Assembly: GCF_002214185.1 (NCBI RefSeq)
Contig: NZ_CP022161.1
Location: forward strand, 3,781,767 to 3,845,766
Direction of reading: 5' to 3'
DNA length: 64,000 nucleotides
Source of the DNA: Streptomyces capitiformicae
GTDB lineage: Bacteria > Actinomycetota > Actinomycetes > Streptomycetales > Streptomycetaceae
The position numbers and the translations under genes were made by a program. Below the pieces are notes generated by a model that worked only from the letters and a program-made list of their open reading frames with translations, made no database searches and was not told the origin of the DNA. Each line of letters opens with the position of its first letter. The stretch's first letter is position 1. Below, one piece after another: positions 26,079 through 34,600 of the stretch.

Positions 26079-27503
26079 CTACGACCGCCGCGCGGGCACC
26101 GTGGCCAAACGGCTCGGCGGCATGAACTCCCGAACGTACGTCCGCTCCCAGCACGCACCCGTCTCCCGCAACTCCCGCCAGGTCGTGTAGCGGTAGCGGA
26201 AGAGACGGGCGCGGACGAACCGGGGCGGGGCGTCGGCCGGGAAGGGCGAGCGGTGCAGCAGCCGGAGCGTGTCGGGGTCGTTCTCCAGGAGGCGCTCCAC
26301 CAGGGCCCCGAACCAGGGCGCGGCGTAGGCGGGGGACAGCCCCGCGAACCACATCAGCCAGTCCAGCCGGAGATGGTACGGAGCGAACTGGCGCGGCCAG
26401 CGCCGTGGATCACCCGGCTTGCCCTTGAACTCGTACTCCAGCCAGTGCGAGTCCTCGCGCGGCACGTCGTCCGCCGTTCCCTCGACCACCACCTCGTACC
26501 GCACGCGGCTGACACTGCCGAACGCCCCGTAGGTGTTGACCAGGTGCAGCGGGTCGAAGGAGCGGTTCATCACCTGGCGGCGGGAGATCATGTTGCGGAC
26601 CGGGTGGTAGCTGAGCCAGAGGACCAGCGCGGCGACCGCGAGCACCACGACCTCGTACCAGCGGGGCGCGTCGGACACGTCCGGTGCGCCGGTCCCGAAG
26701 TCGACCGCGGACAGGGCCACCACGATCGTGATCCAGTTCAGCCAGGAGAAGTTGCCCGACAGCACCAGCCACAGCTGGGTCAGGATCATCAGCGAGGCGG
26801 CGGCCGTCGCGATCGGCTGCGGGGTGAACAGCAGGACCGGGACGACGAGTTGGGTCACATGGTTGGCGGCCACCTCGACCCGGTGGAACGGCCTCGGGAG
26901 ATGGTGGAAGAACCAGCTCAGCGGCCCCGGCATCGGCTGGGTCTCGTGGTGGTAGTAGAGGCAGGTCAGCTTCCGCCAGCACGCGTCGCCGCGCATCTTG
27001 ATCAGTCCCGCGCCGAACTCCACCCGGAACAGCACCCAGCGCAGCAGGAACAGCACCATGATGGGCGGCGCCACCTCGTCGTTGCCCAGGAAGACGGCCA
27101 GGAAGCCGATCTCCAGGAGCAGGGACTCCCAGCCGAACGAGTACCAGGTCTGGCCGACGTTCACGATCGACAGGTACATCACCCACGGCACCAGCCACAG
27201 CAGCATGCCGGCCCACAGCGGAAGCCGCGAGTCCAGCCCGGCCACCAGTGCCAACGACACCGCGCAGCCCGTCCAGGCCCACGCCGCGAAGAAGCGGTCC
27301 GAGTAGTGGAAGTGGAACACGCTCGGCGCGTGCCGGAACGGGACCCGCCCGACGAAGCGGGGGATCGGCAGCATGCCGCGCTCCCCGAGCAGCGCCCGGA
27401 ACTGCAGGGCGGCCCCCAGAAAGGCGACCAGGTAGATCACGGCCAAGGCCCGCTGGAAGAGCAGTCGGCTCAGCCAGTAGTCGGGTGCGGTGAACCACTC
27501 CAT
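26079..27503 (-). CDS. Lipase maturation factor family membrane protein
   Basis: A 474-residue polytopic membrane protein of the LMF1/LMF2 family (HTTM-related). About seven to nine hydrophobic segments fill the first 310 residues, with family marks such as NVGQTWYSFGWESLLLEIGFL and LLRWVLFRVEFGAGLIKMRG. The C-terminal part carries the conserved HWLEYEFKGKPGDPRRWPRQ and APYHLRLDWLMWF elements. In vertebrates LMF1 assists lipase folding in the endoplasmic reticulum; the bacterial role is not established. The ATG at 27503 starts the conserved MEWFTAPDYWLSRLLFQRA region. It is divergent from the SpoIIE-type phosphatase gene. Confidence 0.9.
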   Translation of the reverse strand: MEWFTAPDYWLSRLLFQRALAVIYLVAFLGAALQFRALLGERGMLPIPRFVGRVPFRHAPSVFHFHYSDRFFAAWAWTGCAVSLALVAGLDSRLPLWAGMLLWLVPWVMYLSIVNVGQTWYSFGWESLLLEIGFLAVFLGNDEVAPPIMVLFLLRWVLFRVEFGAGLIKMRGDACWRKLTCLYYHHETQPMPGPLSWFFHHLPRPFHRVEVAANHVTQLVVPVLLFTPQPIATAAASLMILTQLWLVLSGNFSWLNWITIVVALSAVDFGTGAPDVSDAPRWYEVVVLAVAALVLWLSYHPVRNMISRRQVMNRSFDPLHLVNTYGAFGSVSRVRYEVVVEGTADDVPREDSHWLEYEFKGKPGDPRRWPRQFAPYHLRLDWLMWFAGLSPAYAAPWFGALVERLLENDPDTLRLLHRSPFPADAPPRFVRARLFRYRYTTWRELRETGACWERTYVREFMPPSRLATVPARRS

Positions 27504-27577
27504 GGCTCTCGCGCTCCTGGAAAATGCGAGCCGGTAGGGGCTGTCCTCACCATAGTGAGCGGATTGGCGTGTACCCC

Positions 27578-27612
27578 TCCACTCGAAGAACGCGTACCTT
27601 CCACTCGAAGAA
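27578..27612 (+). promoter_or_regulatory. 13-bp direct repeats before phosphatase gene
   Basis: The 13-mer tccactcgaagaa occurs at 27578-27590 and 27600-27612, a 22-bp period (two helical turns), 28 bp before the phosphatase ATG. Spacing and position fit tandem binding sites of a transcription factor, in the divergent region with the LMF-like gene. Confidence 0.5.
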
Positions 27613-27639
27613 TCGGTCGAATGCTGGCAAAGTGGCCCC

Positions 27640-29718
27640 ATGGTTGATCGGGGAGCGAGCGAGTCGGCAGTGCCCGACGACTGGCTCGCCCGCCCGGACC
27701 CGGTATTGGCCCTCAATCGGATGGGCAGCTTCGACTGGGACCTCGACGCCGGTGTGATGCACATGGACGCCACGGCCCACGAGGTCTTCGACGTACGTCC
27801 CGAGGAATACGACGGCAAGCCCGAGAGCCTGTCGATGCGGGTACCCCCGATGGAGGGCCGCAGACTCGACACCCTGGTGTCCCAGGCGCTCAAGGACGGC
27901 AGCGAGAACTACGGCGCCTACTTCCGCATCCGTCTGCGTGACGGAACCCCGCGCTGGACCCACACCCAGGGCTACATCCGCCGCGACGGTACGGGCCGCC
28001 CGTACCGCGTCATCGGCATCGTCCGCGACGCCACCCGGGAACTGTGCGAGCTCAGCGGCCGCACGGAGCAGGCCGTGCTGAACGAGGCCCGCCACCGGCA
28101 GACCAACGTCGTGCAGGTCATCACGGCCGCCCTCGCCCACGCCCGCACCGTCCAGGACGTGATCGACGTCCTGGAGGACACCGACGGCCTCACCCACCTC
28201 GGCGCCACGAGCCTGGTCATGGGCCTGGTGGAGGCCGGCCGCATCCGCATGGTCGCCGCCGGCCCCGAGGACAGCTATGTGCCCGGCACCCGGATCACCC
28301 GCCTCGGCGTGAAGTACCCGATGAACGAGGTCGTACGCAGCCTCGTACCGCACTTCATCGAGTCGCCGGAGGAGTTCGCGGAGTCGTATCCACTGCTGTG
28401 GCCGCACATCACCGACCTCAAGATCACCTCGGCCGCGTATCTGCCGCTCATCGTCCAGGCCCGCCCCATCGGCGCCATGGGCCTGCTCTACAACGACCGG
28501 CGGGGCTTCACCGCGGAGGAACGCGACGTCCTCGTCGCCCTCGGCAGCAGCATCGCCCAGAGCCTGCAGCGGGCCATGTTCTACGAGCAGGAGAAGGACC
28601 TCGCCGAGGGCCTCCAGCAGGCCATGCTGCCCCGCTCCATCCCCAGCGTCCCCGGCGCCGACATCGCCGTCCGCTACCGGGCCGCGTCCATCGGGGGCTC
28701 CCACGGCCGGGACATCGGCGGCGACTGGTACGACCTCATCCCGCTGCCCGGTGGACGGGTCGGCGCGGTCATCGGCGACGTCCAGGGTCACGACACGCAC
28801 GCGGCGGCCGTCATGGGCCAGCTGCGCATCGTCCTCAAGGCCTACGCCACCGAGGGGCACACCCCGGCCACCGTGATGGCTCGGGCCTCCGTCTTCCTCC
28901 ACGACCTCGACACCGACCGCTTCGCGACCTGCCTCTACGCCGAGGCGGACCTCGCCACCGGAGTCGTCCAGGTCGTCCGGGCCGGACACATCGACCCCCT
29001 GATCCGGAACACCGACGGCCACTGCCGCCGGGTGACCGTCGACGGAGGCCTGCCCCTGGGACTGTCCGCCGAGTTCGGCAGCCTCGAGTACCCCGTGGGC
29101 ACGATCGAGCTGGACCCCGGCCAGACGCTGCTGCTGTGCACCGACGGCCTCATCGAAGAGCCCGGCGCCGACCTCGACGACGGCATGCGAACCCTGCAGG
29201 CACTGATCGCCACCGGCCCCGACGACGTCGACGACCTCGCCGACCGGCTGATCGACGTCGCCGAGGAAAGCGGGGGCGACGACGACGTGGCCCTGCTCCT
29301 GCTGCGCCGCCGCAGCCGCGGCGCAGAGCAGCCCGGCGGGCGACTCCGGCAGCACGTGGGGCCCGGCGACCCCGAGGCGCTCACCGAGGCACGCCACATG
29401 ATCGGCGCGGCCGTACGCACGTGGGGCGCCCGCGACCGGGCCGACGAGATCGAGCTGGTCGCCGACGAGCTGATCACCAACACCCTCATGCACACGGAGG
29501 GCTCCGCCATCGTCACCCTGCGGGCCCTGACCGGTCCCGACCGGCGCCTCCGCGTCGAGGTCGAGGACTCCTCCAGCGCGCTGCCCCGCCGCCGGGAGGC
29601 CGGCGAGTCGGGCGTCTCCGGGCGCGGACTGCTGTTGGTCGACCGCCTGACGGATGTGTGGGGCGTGGAGGCGCGGGGCGGCGGCAAGTGCGTGTGGTGC
29701 GAGTTCCGGTGCGCCTGA
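27640..29718 (+). CDS. PAS-GAF-SpoIIE phosphatase with HATPase domain
   Basis: A 692-residue cytoplasmic regulator that joins sensing, phosphatase and kinase-like parts. A PAS domain lies near 20-135, a GAF domain near 150-320, and a PP2C-type SpoIIE domain near 335-560 with the metal-binding pattern DIGGDWYDLI and GDVQGHD. An HATPase_c domain of the RsbW anti-sigma-kinase type lies near 575-690 (ELVADELITNTLMH; GRGLLLVDRLTDVWG). Such proteins control alternative sigma factors by dephosphorylating and phosphorylating anti-anti-sigma partners. No anti-anti-sigma gene is adjacent, so the partner is elsewhere. Direct repeats upstream suggest specific control. Confidence 0.92.
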   Translation: MVDRGASESAVPDDWLARPDPVLALNRMGSFDWDLDAGVMHMDATAHEVFDVRPEEYDGKPESLSMRVPPMEGRRLDTLVSQALKDGSENYGAYFRIRLRDGTPRWTHTQGYIRRDGTGRPYRVIGIVRDATRELCELSGRTEQAVLNEARHRQTNVVQVITAALAHARTVQDVIDVLEDTDGLTHLGATSLVMGLVEAGRIRMVAAGPEDSYVPGTRITRLGVKYPMNEVVRSLVPHFIESPEEFAESYPLLWPHITDLKITSAAYLPLIVQARPIGAMGLLYNDRRGFTAEERDVLVALGSSIAQSLQRAMFYEQEKDLAEGLQQAMLPRSIPSVPGADIAVRYRAASIGGSHGRDIGGDWYDLIPLPGGRVGAVIGDVQGHDTHAAAVMGQLRIVLKAYATEGHTPATVMARASVFLHDLDTDRFATCLYAEADLATGVVQVVRAGHIDPLIRNTDGHCRRVTVDGGLPLGLSAEFGSLEYPVGTIELDPGQTLLLCTDGLIEEPGADLDDGMRTLQALIATGPDDVDDLADRLIDVAEESGGDDDVALLLLRRRSRGAEQPGGRLRQHVGPGDPEALTEARHMIGAAVRTWGARDRADEIELVADELITNTLMHTEGSAIVTLRALTGPDRRLRVEVEDSSSALPRRREAGESGVSGRGLLLVDRLTDVWGVEARGGGKCVWCEFRCA

Positions 29719-29741
29719 GAGCTCGGGGTGCCCCCAGGTTT

Positions 29742-29768
29742 TCAGGGGCGCGGGGAACTGCGCGACCA
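29742..29768 (+). repeat. Half copy of hairpin repeat element
   Basis: This stretch matches the right arm and inner loop of the element at 21551-21592 (core ggggaactgcgcga). The left arm is missing, so it cannot form the same hairpin and looks like a truncated copy. It lies just after the phosphatase stop. Confidence 0.65.
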
Positions 29769-29781
29769 GCCCCCACCTACC

Positions 29782-29907
29782 CGCGCTCACCTTCCCGCGC
29801 TCACCTTCCCGCGCTCACCTTCCCGCGCTCACCTTCCCGCGCTCACCTTCCCGCGCTCACCTTCCCGCGCTCACCTTCCCGCGCTCACCTTCCCGCGCTC
29901 ACCTTCC
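29782..29907 (+). repeat. 14-bp minisatellite, nine perfect copies
   Basis: The unit cgcgctcaccttcc is repeated nine times without change from 29782 to 29907, with degenerate flanking units on both sides. It sits in the 265-bp gap between the phosphatase gene and the DNA glycosylase gene. Perfect identity implies recent expansion. It is too short and has no spacers, so it is not a CRISPR array. Confidence 0.95.
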
Positions 29908-29983
29908 CGCCTCACTCACCCGCCTCAGACACCCGCCCCAGATGCACCGCCCAAGCGCCGCAGGCACATGGCACCCTGAACGT

Positions 29984-30853
29984 ATGCCGGAACTTCCCGA
30001 GGTCGAGGCACTCCGGGACTTCCTGGTCGAGAATCTGGTCGGCCACGAAGTCGTCCGGATACTGCCCGTGGCGATCAGCGTGCTGAAGACGTACGACCCA
30101 CCGGTCACCGCCTTCGAGGGGCGGGAGATCACCGGCGTACGGCGGCACGGCAAGTTCCTGGACATGGAGGCGGACGACCAGGACCTGCACCTCGTCACCC
30201 ACCTGGCCCGCGCCGGCTGGTTGCACTGGCGGGACCGGCTCCCGGACGGTCCGCCCCGGCCGGGCGGCAAGAGCCCTCTCGCACTGCGCGTCGCACTGGA
30301 GACCGGCGAGGGCTTCGACCTCACCGAGGCCGGCACCCAGAAGAGGCTGGCGGTGTACGTCGTACGGAACCCGTCAGACGTCCCCGGCATCGCCCGACTC
30401 GGCCCCGACCCCCTCGCCGACGCGTTCGACGTGACCCGCTTCGCCGGGCTGCTCGTGGGGGAGCGGCGGCAGATCAAGGGGGCGCTGCGCGACCAGAGCC
30501 TGATCGCGGGGATCGGGAACGCGTACAGCGACGAGATCCTGCACACGGCGAAGATGTCGCCCTTCAAGCTGGCCTCGTCGCTGAAACCGGAGGAGACCCG
30601 CCACCTCTACGAGGCGCTGCGCTCCACGCTCACCGAAGCCGTCGAGCGCGCCCGGGGCCTGGCCGCCGGAAGGCTGAAGGCGGAGAAGAAGAGCGGCCTG
30701 CGCGTCCACGGCCGTACCGGCGAGCCCTGCCCGGTGTGCGGCGACACGATCCGCGAGGTCTCCTTCAGCGACTCCTCGCTGCAGTACTGCCCGACCTGCC
30801 AGACCGGCGGCAAGCCCCTCGCCGACCGACGGATGTCACGACTGCTCAAGTAG
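29984..30853 (+). CDS. Fpg/Nei family DNA glycosylase
   Basis: A 289-residue base-excision repair enzyme that removes oxidised bases and nicks the abasic site. It begins MPELPEVEAL, so Pro2 (the Schiff-base nucleophile) and Glu3 are in place. The beta-lyase lysine lies in RHGKFLDM. The helix-two-turn-helix region includes GIGNAYSDEIL, and the C-terminus has the zinc finger C-x2-C-x16-C-x2-C. It is likely one of several Fpg/Nei paralogues, so substrate range (8-oxoG or oxidised pyrimidines) is uncertain. The ATG at 29984 has no clear ribosome site and may be leaderless. The 14-bp minisatellite lies directly upstream. Confidence 0.95.
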   Translation: MPELPEVEALRDFLVENLVGHEVVRILPVAISVLKTYDPPVTAFEGREITGVRRHGKFLDMEADDQDLHLVTHLARAGWLHWRDRLPDGPPRPGGKSPLALRVALETGEGFDLTEAGTQKRLAVYVVRNPSDVPGIARLGPDPLADAFDVTRFAGLLVGERRQIKGALRDQSLIAGIGNAYSDEILHTAKMSPFKLASSLKPEETRHLYEALRSTLTEAVERARGLAAGRLKAEKKSGLRVHGRTGEPCPVCGDTIREVSFSDSSLQYCPTCQTGGKPLADRRMSRLLK

Positions 30854-30884
30854 GCGGGCGCGACCATTGAAGGTACGGACCAAG

Positions 30885-31541
30885 TCAGCGCCAGGCCGGT
30901 GCCTTCAGCGTCACCAGAAGCTCACCCTCCTGGCTGCGCACCTCGAAGTGGCTGATGTCCCCGCGCCGCATCGTGGTGCCGCCATGCATGTCGGAGGCCT
31001 CGCCGCCGTCGGGGGACTTCCAGTTGGCGGCCGTCTCCTCGGAGCCGTCCTTGCCGACCACGACGAGCCGGCAGGCGTGGGCCCCCTCGGCCTCCTTGAC
31101 GTTCAGCTCGATGTCGCTGCCCCACACCTGGTCCCCGGCCCTGACCTCGGCCCACACGCCCGTCTTGGCGTCGGTGGCGGCGACCGTGTCCGGCGGCGCG
31201 CCCGGCCCCGCGAGGACGGCGACCGCGGGCCCGCCCACGGCGATGACCACGGAGGCGGCCAGCGCGAACAGCCAGCGCCTGCGCCGGGCCCGCCGCCGGA
31301 CGGCCACCTCGTCCAGCAGCCGTCCGAGCAGCCGGGGACCGGGTGCCGCGAAGGGGTGGACGGCACGCGGTGTGGCGTTCCGGTACAGCATCAGCTGCCG
31401 GGCGGCGGGACGGAACTCGGTGACCTGTACCGCGCACTGGGGGCAGCCGCGGACATGGTCCTCGAAGTGGAAGGACTCCACCTCGTCCAGCACGCCCAAC
31501 GAGTACGCGCCGACGTCGTGATGACGATCCTGGGACCACAT
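30885..31541 (-). CDS. Zinc-type anti-sigma factor
   Basis: A 218-residue membrane-bound anti-sigma factor. The N-terminal zinc anti-sigma domain has the H-x3-C-x2-C motif in DHVRGCPQC and a helix that clamps the partner sigma factor. A single membrane segment (about 85-110) follows an arginine-rich stop. The extracellular part has an RskA-like C-terminal fold (VWAEVRAGDQVWGSDIEL and later GGEASDMHGGTTMRRGD). The likely partner is the ECF sigma factor encoded two genes upstream on the same strand. The ATG at 31541 follows GAGGAA. Stress outside the cell probably leads to its release. Confidence 0.88.
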   Translation of the reverse strand: MWSQDRHHDVGAYSLGVLDEVESFHFEDHVRGCPQCAVQVTEFRPAARQLMLYRNATPRAVHPFAAPGPRLLGRLLDEVAVRRRARRRRWLFALAASVVIAVGGPAVAVLAGPGAPPDTVAATDAKTGVWAEVRAGDQVWGSDIELNVKEAEGAHACRLVVVGKDGSEETAANWKSPDGGEASDMHGGTTMRRGDISHFEVRSQEGELLVTLKAPAWR

Positions 31542-31780
31542 GGCAATTCCTCGGGCCGGTGTGCGGTGGGGGTTGCTTCGTGCCCCCACCGGTACGGACC
31601 AGACCGGCGAATCACTCAAGCCCCGTGACCATTGCCAACCAAAAGATTCGGAGCCGTTCGTCCCGCGGATTGGTCGAGGACCGAAAAAATTGGCCTGTCA
31701 ACGCGCGAACAGGGGCTTCGCGCCCAGGAAGACACGGGTAACCAGGTCGGAGACAGGGGATCGCCCGGCCCGGAGCCGGC

Positions 31781-32296
31781 CTAGAAGAGATGGATCGCCA
31801 GGTGCCCGAGCGGCAGACCGAGCCGCCAGGCCGGTGTCCAAACCTTTGGACCGTCGTCCTCACCGAGGACCGCACCACCGCCCGGCACCGCGTCCAGATC
31901 GGGCGCGAGCAGCTCGGTCTCCTCCAGCCAGCGCCAGGCCTCGGCCGCCAGCTCCAGGTCCGGTGACGGGCCGCCCCGCTCCAGAGCCTCGGCGGTGAAG
32001 TGGGCCATGCGCTCGCACACCCAGTCCTGCCACGGCTGGTCGTACGCCGTCAGCGACAGCCAGGTCTCCAGCTGGGTGACGACCCGGATACCGGAGAGCT
32101 CACCGCCGGAGTCCGAGAGGAAGATGGTCAGTGCCAGGGCGTCCCGCCCCGCGCGGAACTCGAAGGACGTCGGCGGCATCAGGTCGCCGGTCCGCAGCAG
32201 TTCCTCGGCGATGTACTCGGCGTAGAACCACGCCATGGGGACGGCCAGTTCGCCGCCGCCGGCGCCGTCCGTGCTCTCTTGACCTCTGTGCAGCAT
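31781..32296 (-). CDS. Conserved protein of unknown function
   Basis: A 171-residue soluble protein between an ECF sigma factor gene and its probable anti-sigma gene. It is rich in Trp, Glu and Leu, with segments such as AWFYAEYIAEELLRTGDLMP and DQPWQDWVCERMAHF, and no signal peptide or metal motif. I do not recognise a family. The ATG at 32296 has GGAAGG upstream. Its position suggests a role tied to the sigma system, either as co-regulator or target. Confidence 0.75.
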   Translation of the reverse strand: MLHRGQESTDGAGGGELAVPMAWFYAEYIAEELLRTGDLMPPTSFEFRAGRDALALTIFLSDSGGELSGIRVVTQLETWLSLTAYDQPWQDWVCERMAHFTAEALERGGPSPDLELAAEAWRWLEETELLAPDLDAVPGGGAVLGEDDGPKVWTPAWRLGLPLGHLAIHLF

Positions 32297-32431
32297 CCCT
32301 TCCTGCCTTCCTCCGGTGCGTGCGCGTCGCCCGACCCCGGGCCCCCATCCCGAACACGGATGAAGACAGCTGATTGCTCAACCGGGGTCCTCAGCAAGGC
32401 GCTTTACGGAGGTTTGACTCAGCCATTGGTT

Positions 32432-32977
32432 TCAGTGCAGGTCGGCCGCGTATCCCGGAAGCACCCGGCGCAGGGCGCGCAGCGCGTAGTACGCGCGAGA
32501 CTTCACCGTACCGGGCGGGATGCCGAGGGCTTCGGCGGCTTCCGCCACACTCGCACCCTGGAAGTACACCTGCACCAGTACTTCGCGGTGCTCGGGAGTG
32601 AGTGTCTTCACAGCTTCCCGCACATCGAGCGTCGCGACCGACCGTTCGGCGTGATCGGCCATCACTCGGGCGTTCTCCAGCACCGCGTCCCCCACCTCGG
32701 CGGGGCGCGCCTGCCGGGCCCGTCGCGCGTCTATGGCGAGCCGCCGCCCGACGGTGAGCAGCCAGGGGCGTACGGAGTCGAAGTCGTCGGCGCGCAGCGC
32801 CTCGGGGTGCTGCCAGGCGCGCACGAGGGTTTCCTGCACGAGGTCCTCGGCGCGGTGGCGGTCCCCGTCGGAGAGCCGCAGCATCAGGGCGAAGAGGGGG
32901 CGGCCGTGTTCGCGCTGGAGCTCGGCCAGCTCGTGCTCGGCGGTCGTCCCGTTGGTGATCGTGGTTCCGGCCGTCAT
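32432..32977 (-). CDS. ECF-type RNA polymerase sigma factor
   Basis: A 181-residue group IV sigma factor with only regions 2 and 4. Region 2 (about 25-95) has RAEDLVQETLVRAWQH, the core-binding and -10 recognition part; region 4 (about 125-175) has LTPEHREVLVQVYFQGASVAEAAEALGI and a helix-turn-helix ending GTVKSRAYYALRAL. There is no C-terminal extension. It directs transcription of a regulon under control of the nearby zinc-type anti-sigma factor. A universal stress protein gene lies 64 bp upstream on the same strand and may share the transcript. Confidence 0.92.
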   Translation of the reverse strand: MTAGTTITNGTTAEHELAELQREHGRPLFALMLRLSDGDRHRAEDLVQETLVRAWQHPEALRADDFDSVRPWLLTVGRRLAIDARRARQARPAEVGDAVLENARVMADHAERSVATLDVREAVKTLTPEHREVLVQVYFQGASVAEAAEALGIPPGTVKSRAYYALRALRRVLPGYAADLH

Positions 32978-33041
32978 GGCCGTATGGGAACGCGGAGCGC
33001 TCCGTGGGGACAGAGGGCGGTCACGGGTCTGCGGCGGGCGG

Positions 33042-33584
33042 TCAAACCTGTCGACGAACGGTGCGACGAACGGTCTGCCGGTGTTTCGGGGACTCGGCCC
33101 GAAGACAAGGCCGCGCCCCGTACCACGGCACTACCGTGACCGGCCGGCGGCCCGCCTTCACCAGGCGTACCTTCACCGAGTCGACGAAGCGGTGGCCCGC
33201 CTGTTCGGAGACGCCCACCACGACGGCGTCCGCCTGGAGCTCGTCCGCCGCCTTCACCAGCCCGCTGTACGGGTCGCCGCGGAAGGTGTGGAACGCCCAG
33301 CGCACCTCGAAGATGCCCTTCACCTGCTCGGCGGCCTCCCGGATCTCCGCGACGAGCTGCTCGGTGATCGCGTCCGTCGTCCCGGCCACCGGCGCCCCGA
33401 GCGCCGCGCTCGCCGCCGGCGTCGGCTGCACGTACACGGTGGCGAGCAGCGACTGCTGCCGCCGGGCGAGACCCGCGGCGTAGGCCACGGCGCGGAGGGA
33501 GGAGTCGGAGCCGTCCAGCCCGACGAGGATGACCTTGGGTCCGTCGGTACCTCGTTCGAACTGGTGTGCTCGCCGATCAGTCAC
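33042..33584 (-). CDS. Universal stress protein family protein
   Basis: A 180-residue single-domain UspA-like protein. The N-terminal KVILVGLDGSDSSLRAVAYA strand-loop-helix is typical. In ATP-binding members a G-x2-G-x9-G(S/T) motif follows strand 4; here the region reads VVVGVSEQAGHRFVDS, which departs from that pattern, so nucleotide binding is doubtful. The C-terminus has an extra basic tail (RQTVRRTVRRQV). The GTG start at 33584 is divergent from the deacetylase gene. It precedes the sigma factor gene on the same strand. Confidence 0.88.
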   Translation of the reverse strand: MTDRRAHQFERGTDGPKVILVGLDGSDSSLRAVAYAAGLARRQQSLLATVYVQPTPAASAALGAPVAGTTDAITEQLVAEIREAAEQVKGIFEVRWAFHTFRGDPYSGLVKAADELQADAVVVGVSEQAGHRFVDSVKVRLVKAGRRPVTVVPWYGARPCLRAESPKHRQTVRRTVRRQV

Positions 33585-33685
33585 GGTGGCGAGGCTGTCG
33601 GAGAACTACTCCCATCGGGTGTTTCTGTGCCGCCGCACCGGTGTCGTGGGGGTGCGCCGTCCCCGCCTTGGTCGACTGATGAGTC

Positions 33686-34567
33686 ATGACGAAGGATCAG
33701 ACGAAGGATCAGATCTTCACACGGCGCCGTCTGCTGATCGGAGGCGCCGCCCTGCTGGGCGCGGCCGGTGTCGCGGGCACCACCGTTTCGCTCCTCGGTG
33801 ACGGGGCCTCCGGCACGGCGGCGCCCGGGACCACCGTCGCTGCCGCCGGTCCGGGGCCCGGTCCGGGGACCGATCGCGCGCTCCCTCCCTCCGCCTACCG
33901 CCTCCGGCCCATCGCCGGATACGGCGCCCGCCCGCGGCGCCGCAGGCTCGTCCGCCCCTTGGTCCGGCGCGAGCCGTTCCTGCGCGTGGACGGCCAGGGC
34001 CGGACCATCGTGCTGACCTTCGACGACGGCCCCGACCCGCGCTACACCCCGGACATCCTGCGCATCCTCCGTTACCACGACGTCCGCGCGATGTTCTTCG
34101 TGTGCGGCGAGATGGTGGCCCAGTACGGGGACCTGCTGCGGGAGATGGCCTACGACGGCCATGTCGTCGGCAACCACACCTGGTCCCACCCGTTGCTCAC
34201 CAAGCTCTCCCGGCGCATGATCTACGCGGAGATGGCCCGCACCAGCGAGATCATCGACGAGGCGTACGGCGAACCGCCGCTGTGGTTCCGCGCACCGTAC
34301 GGCGCCTGGAACCGGGCCGTCTTCCGGTTCGGCGCCGAACTCAACATGGAACCCCTGGCCTGGTCCGTCGACACGCTCGACTGGCGCGCCCCGGGCGCCG
34401 ACACCATCATCGAGCGGGTGGCGGACGGCGCGGCCCCCGGTGTCGTCGTGCTCTCCCACGACGCGGGCGGCGACCGCTCGCAGAGCGTACGGGCGCTGCG
34501 CCACTATCTGCCCGCACTACTGGACTCGGGTTATCGGATCACCGTGCCCCAACGGAAATACGCATAA
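33686..34567 (+). CDS. Exported CE4 polysaccharide deacetylase
   Basis: A 293-residue carbohydrate esterase family 4 (NodB-like) enzyme that removes acetyl groups from chitin, peptidoglycan or similar polymers. A twin-arginine-like start (FTRRRLLIGGAALLGAAG) directs export or anchoring. Motif 1 is TFDDGPD with Asp113 and Asp114; motif 2 is HTWSH with His164 and His168, giving the metal triad. RAPYGAWN provides motif 3 and HD near the end motif 5. The N-terminus begins with a duplicated TKDQ from a 12-bp repeat. It is convergent with the sortase gene. Confidence 0.93.
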   Translation: MTKDQTKDQIFTRRRLLIGGAALLGAAGVAGTTVSLLGDGASGTAAPGTTVAAAGPGPGPGTDRALPPSAYRLRPIAGYGARPRRRRLVRPLVRREPFLRVDGQGRTIVLTFDDGPDPRYTPDILRILRYHDVRAMFFVCGEMVAQYGDLLREMAYDGHVVGNHTWSHPLLTKLSRRMIYAEMARTSEIIDEAYGEPPLWFRAPYGAWNRAVFRFGAELNMEPLAWSVDTLDWRAPGADTIIERVADGAAPGVVVLSHDAGGDRSQSVRALRHYLPALLDSGYRITVPQRKYA

Positions 34568-34600
34568 CGGCGGGAATTCGCCCGCCCGGCCGGGGAACGC

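Noticed and set aside
29782..29907. CRISPR array
   Set aside because: The units are 14 bp, directly adjacent and without spacers, and no cas gene is near.
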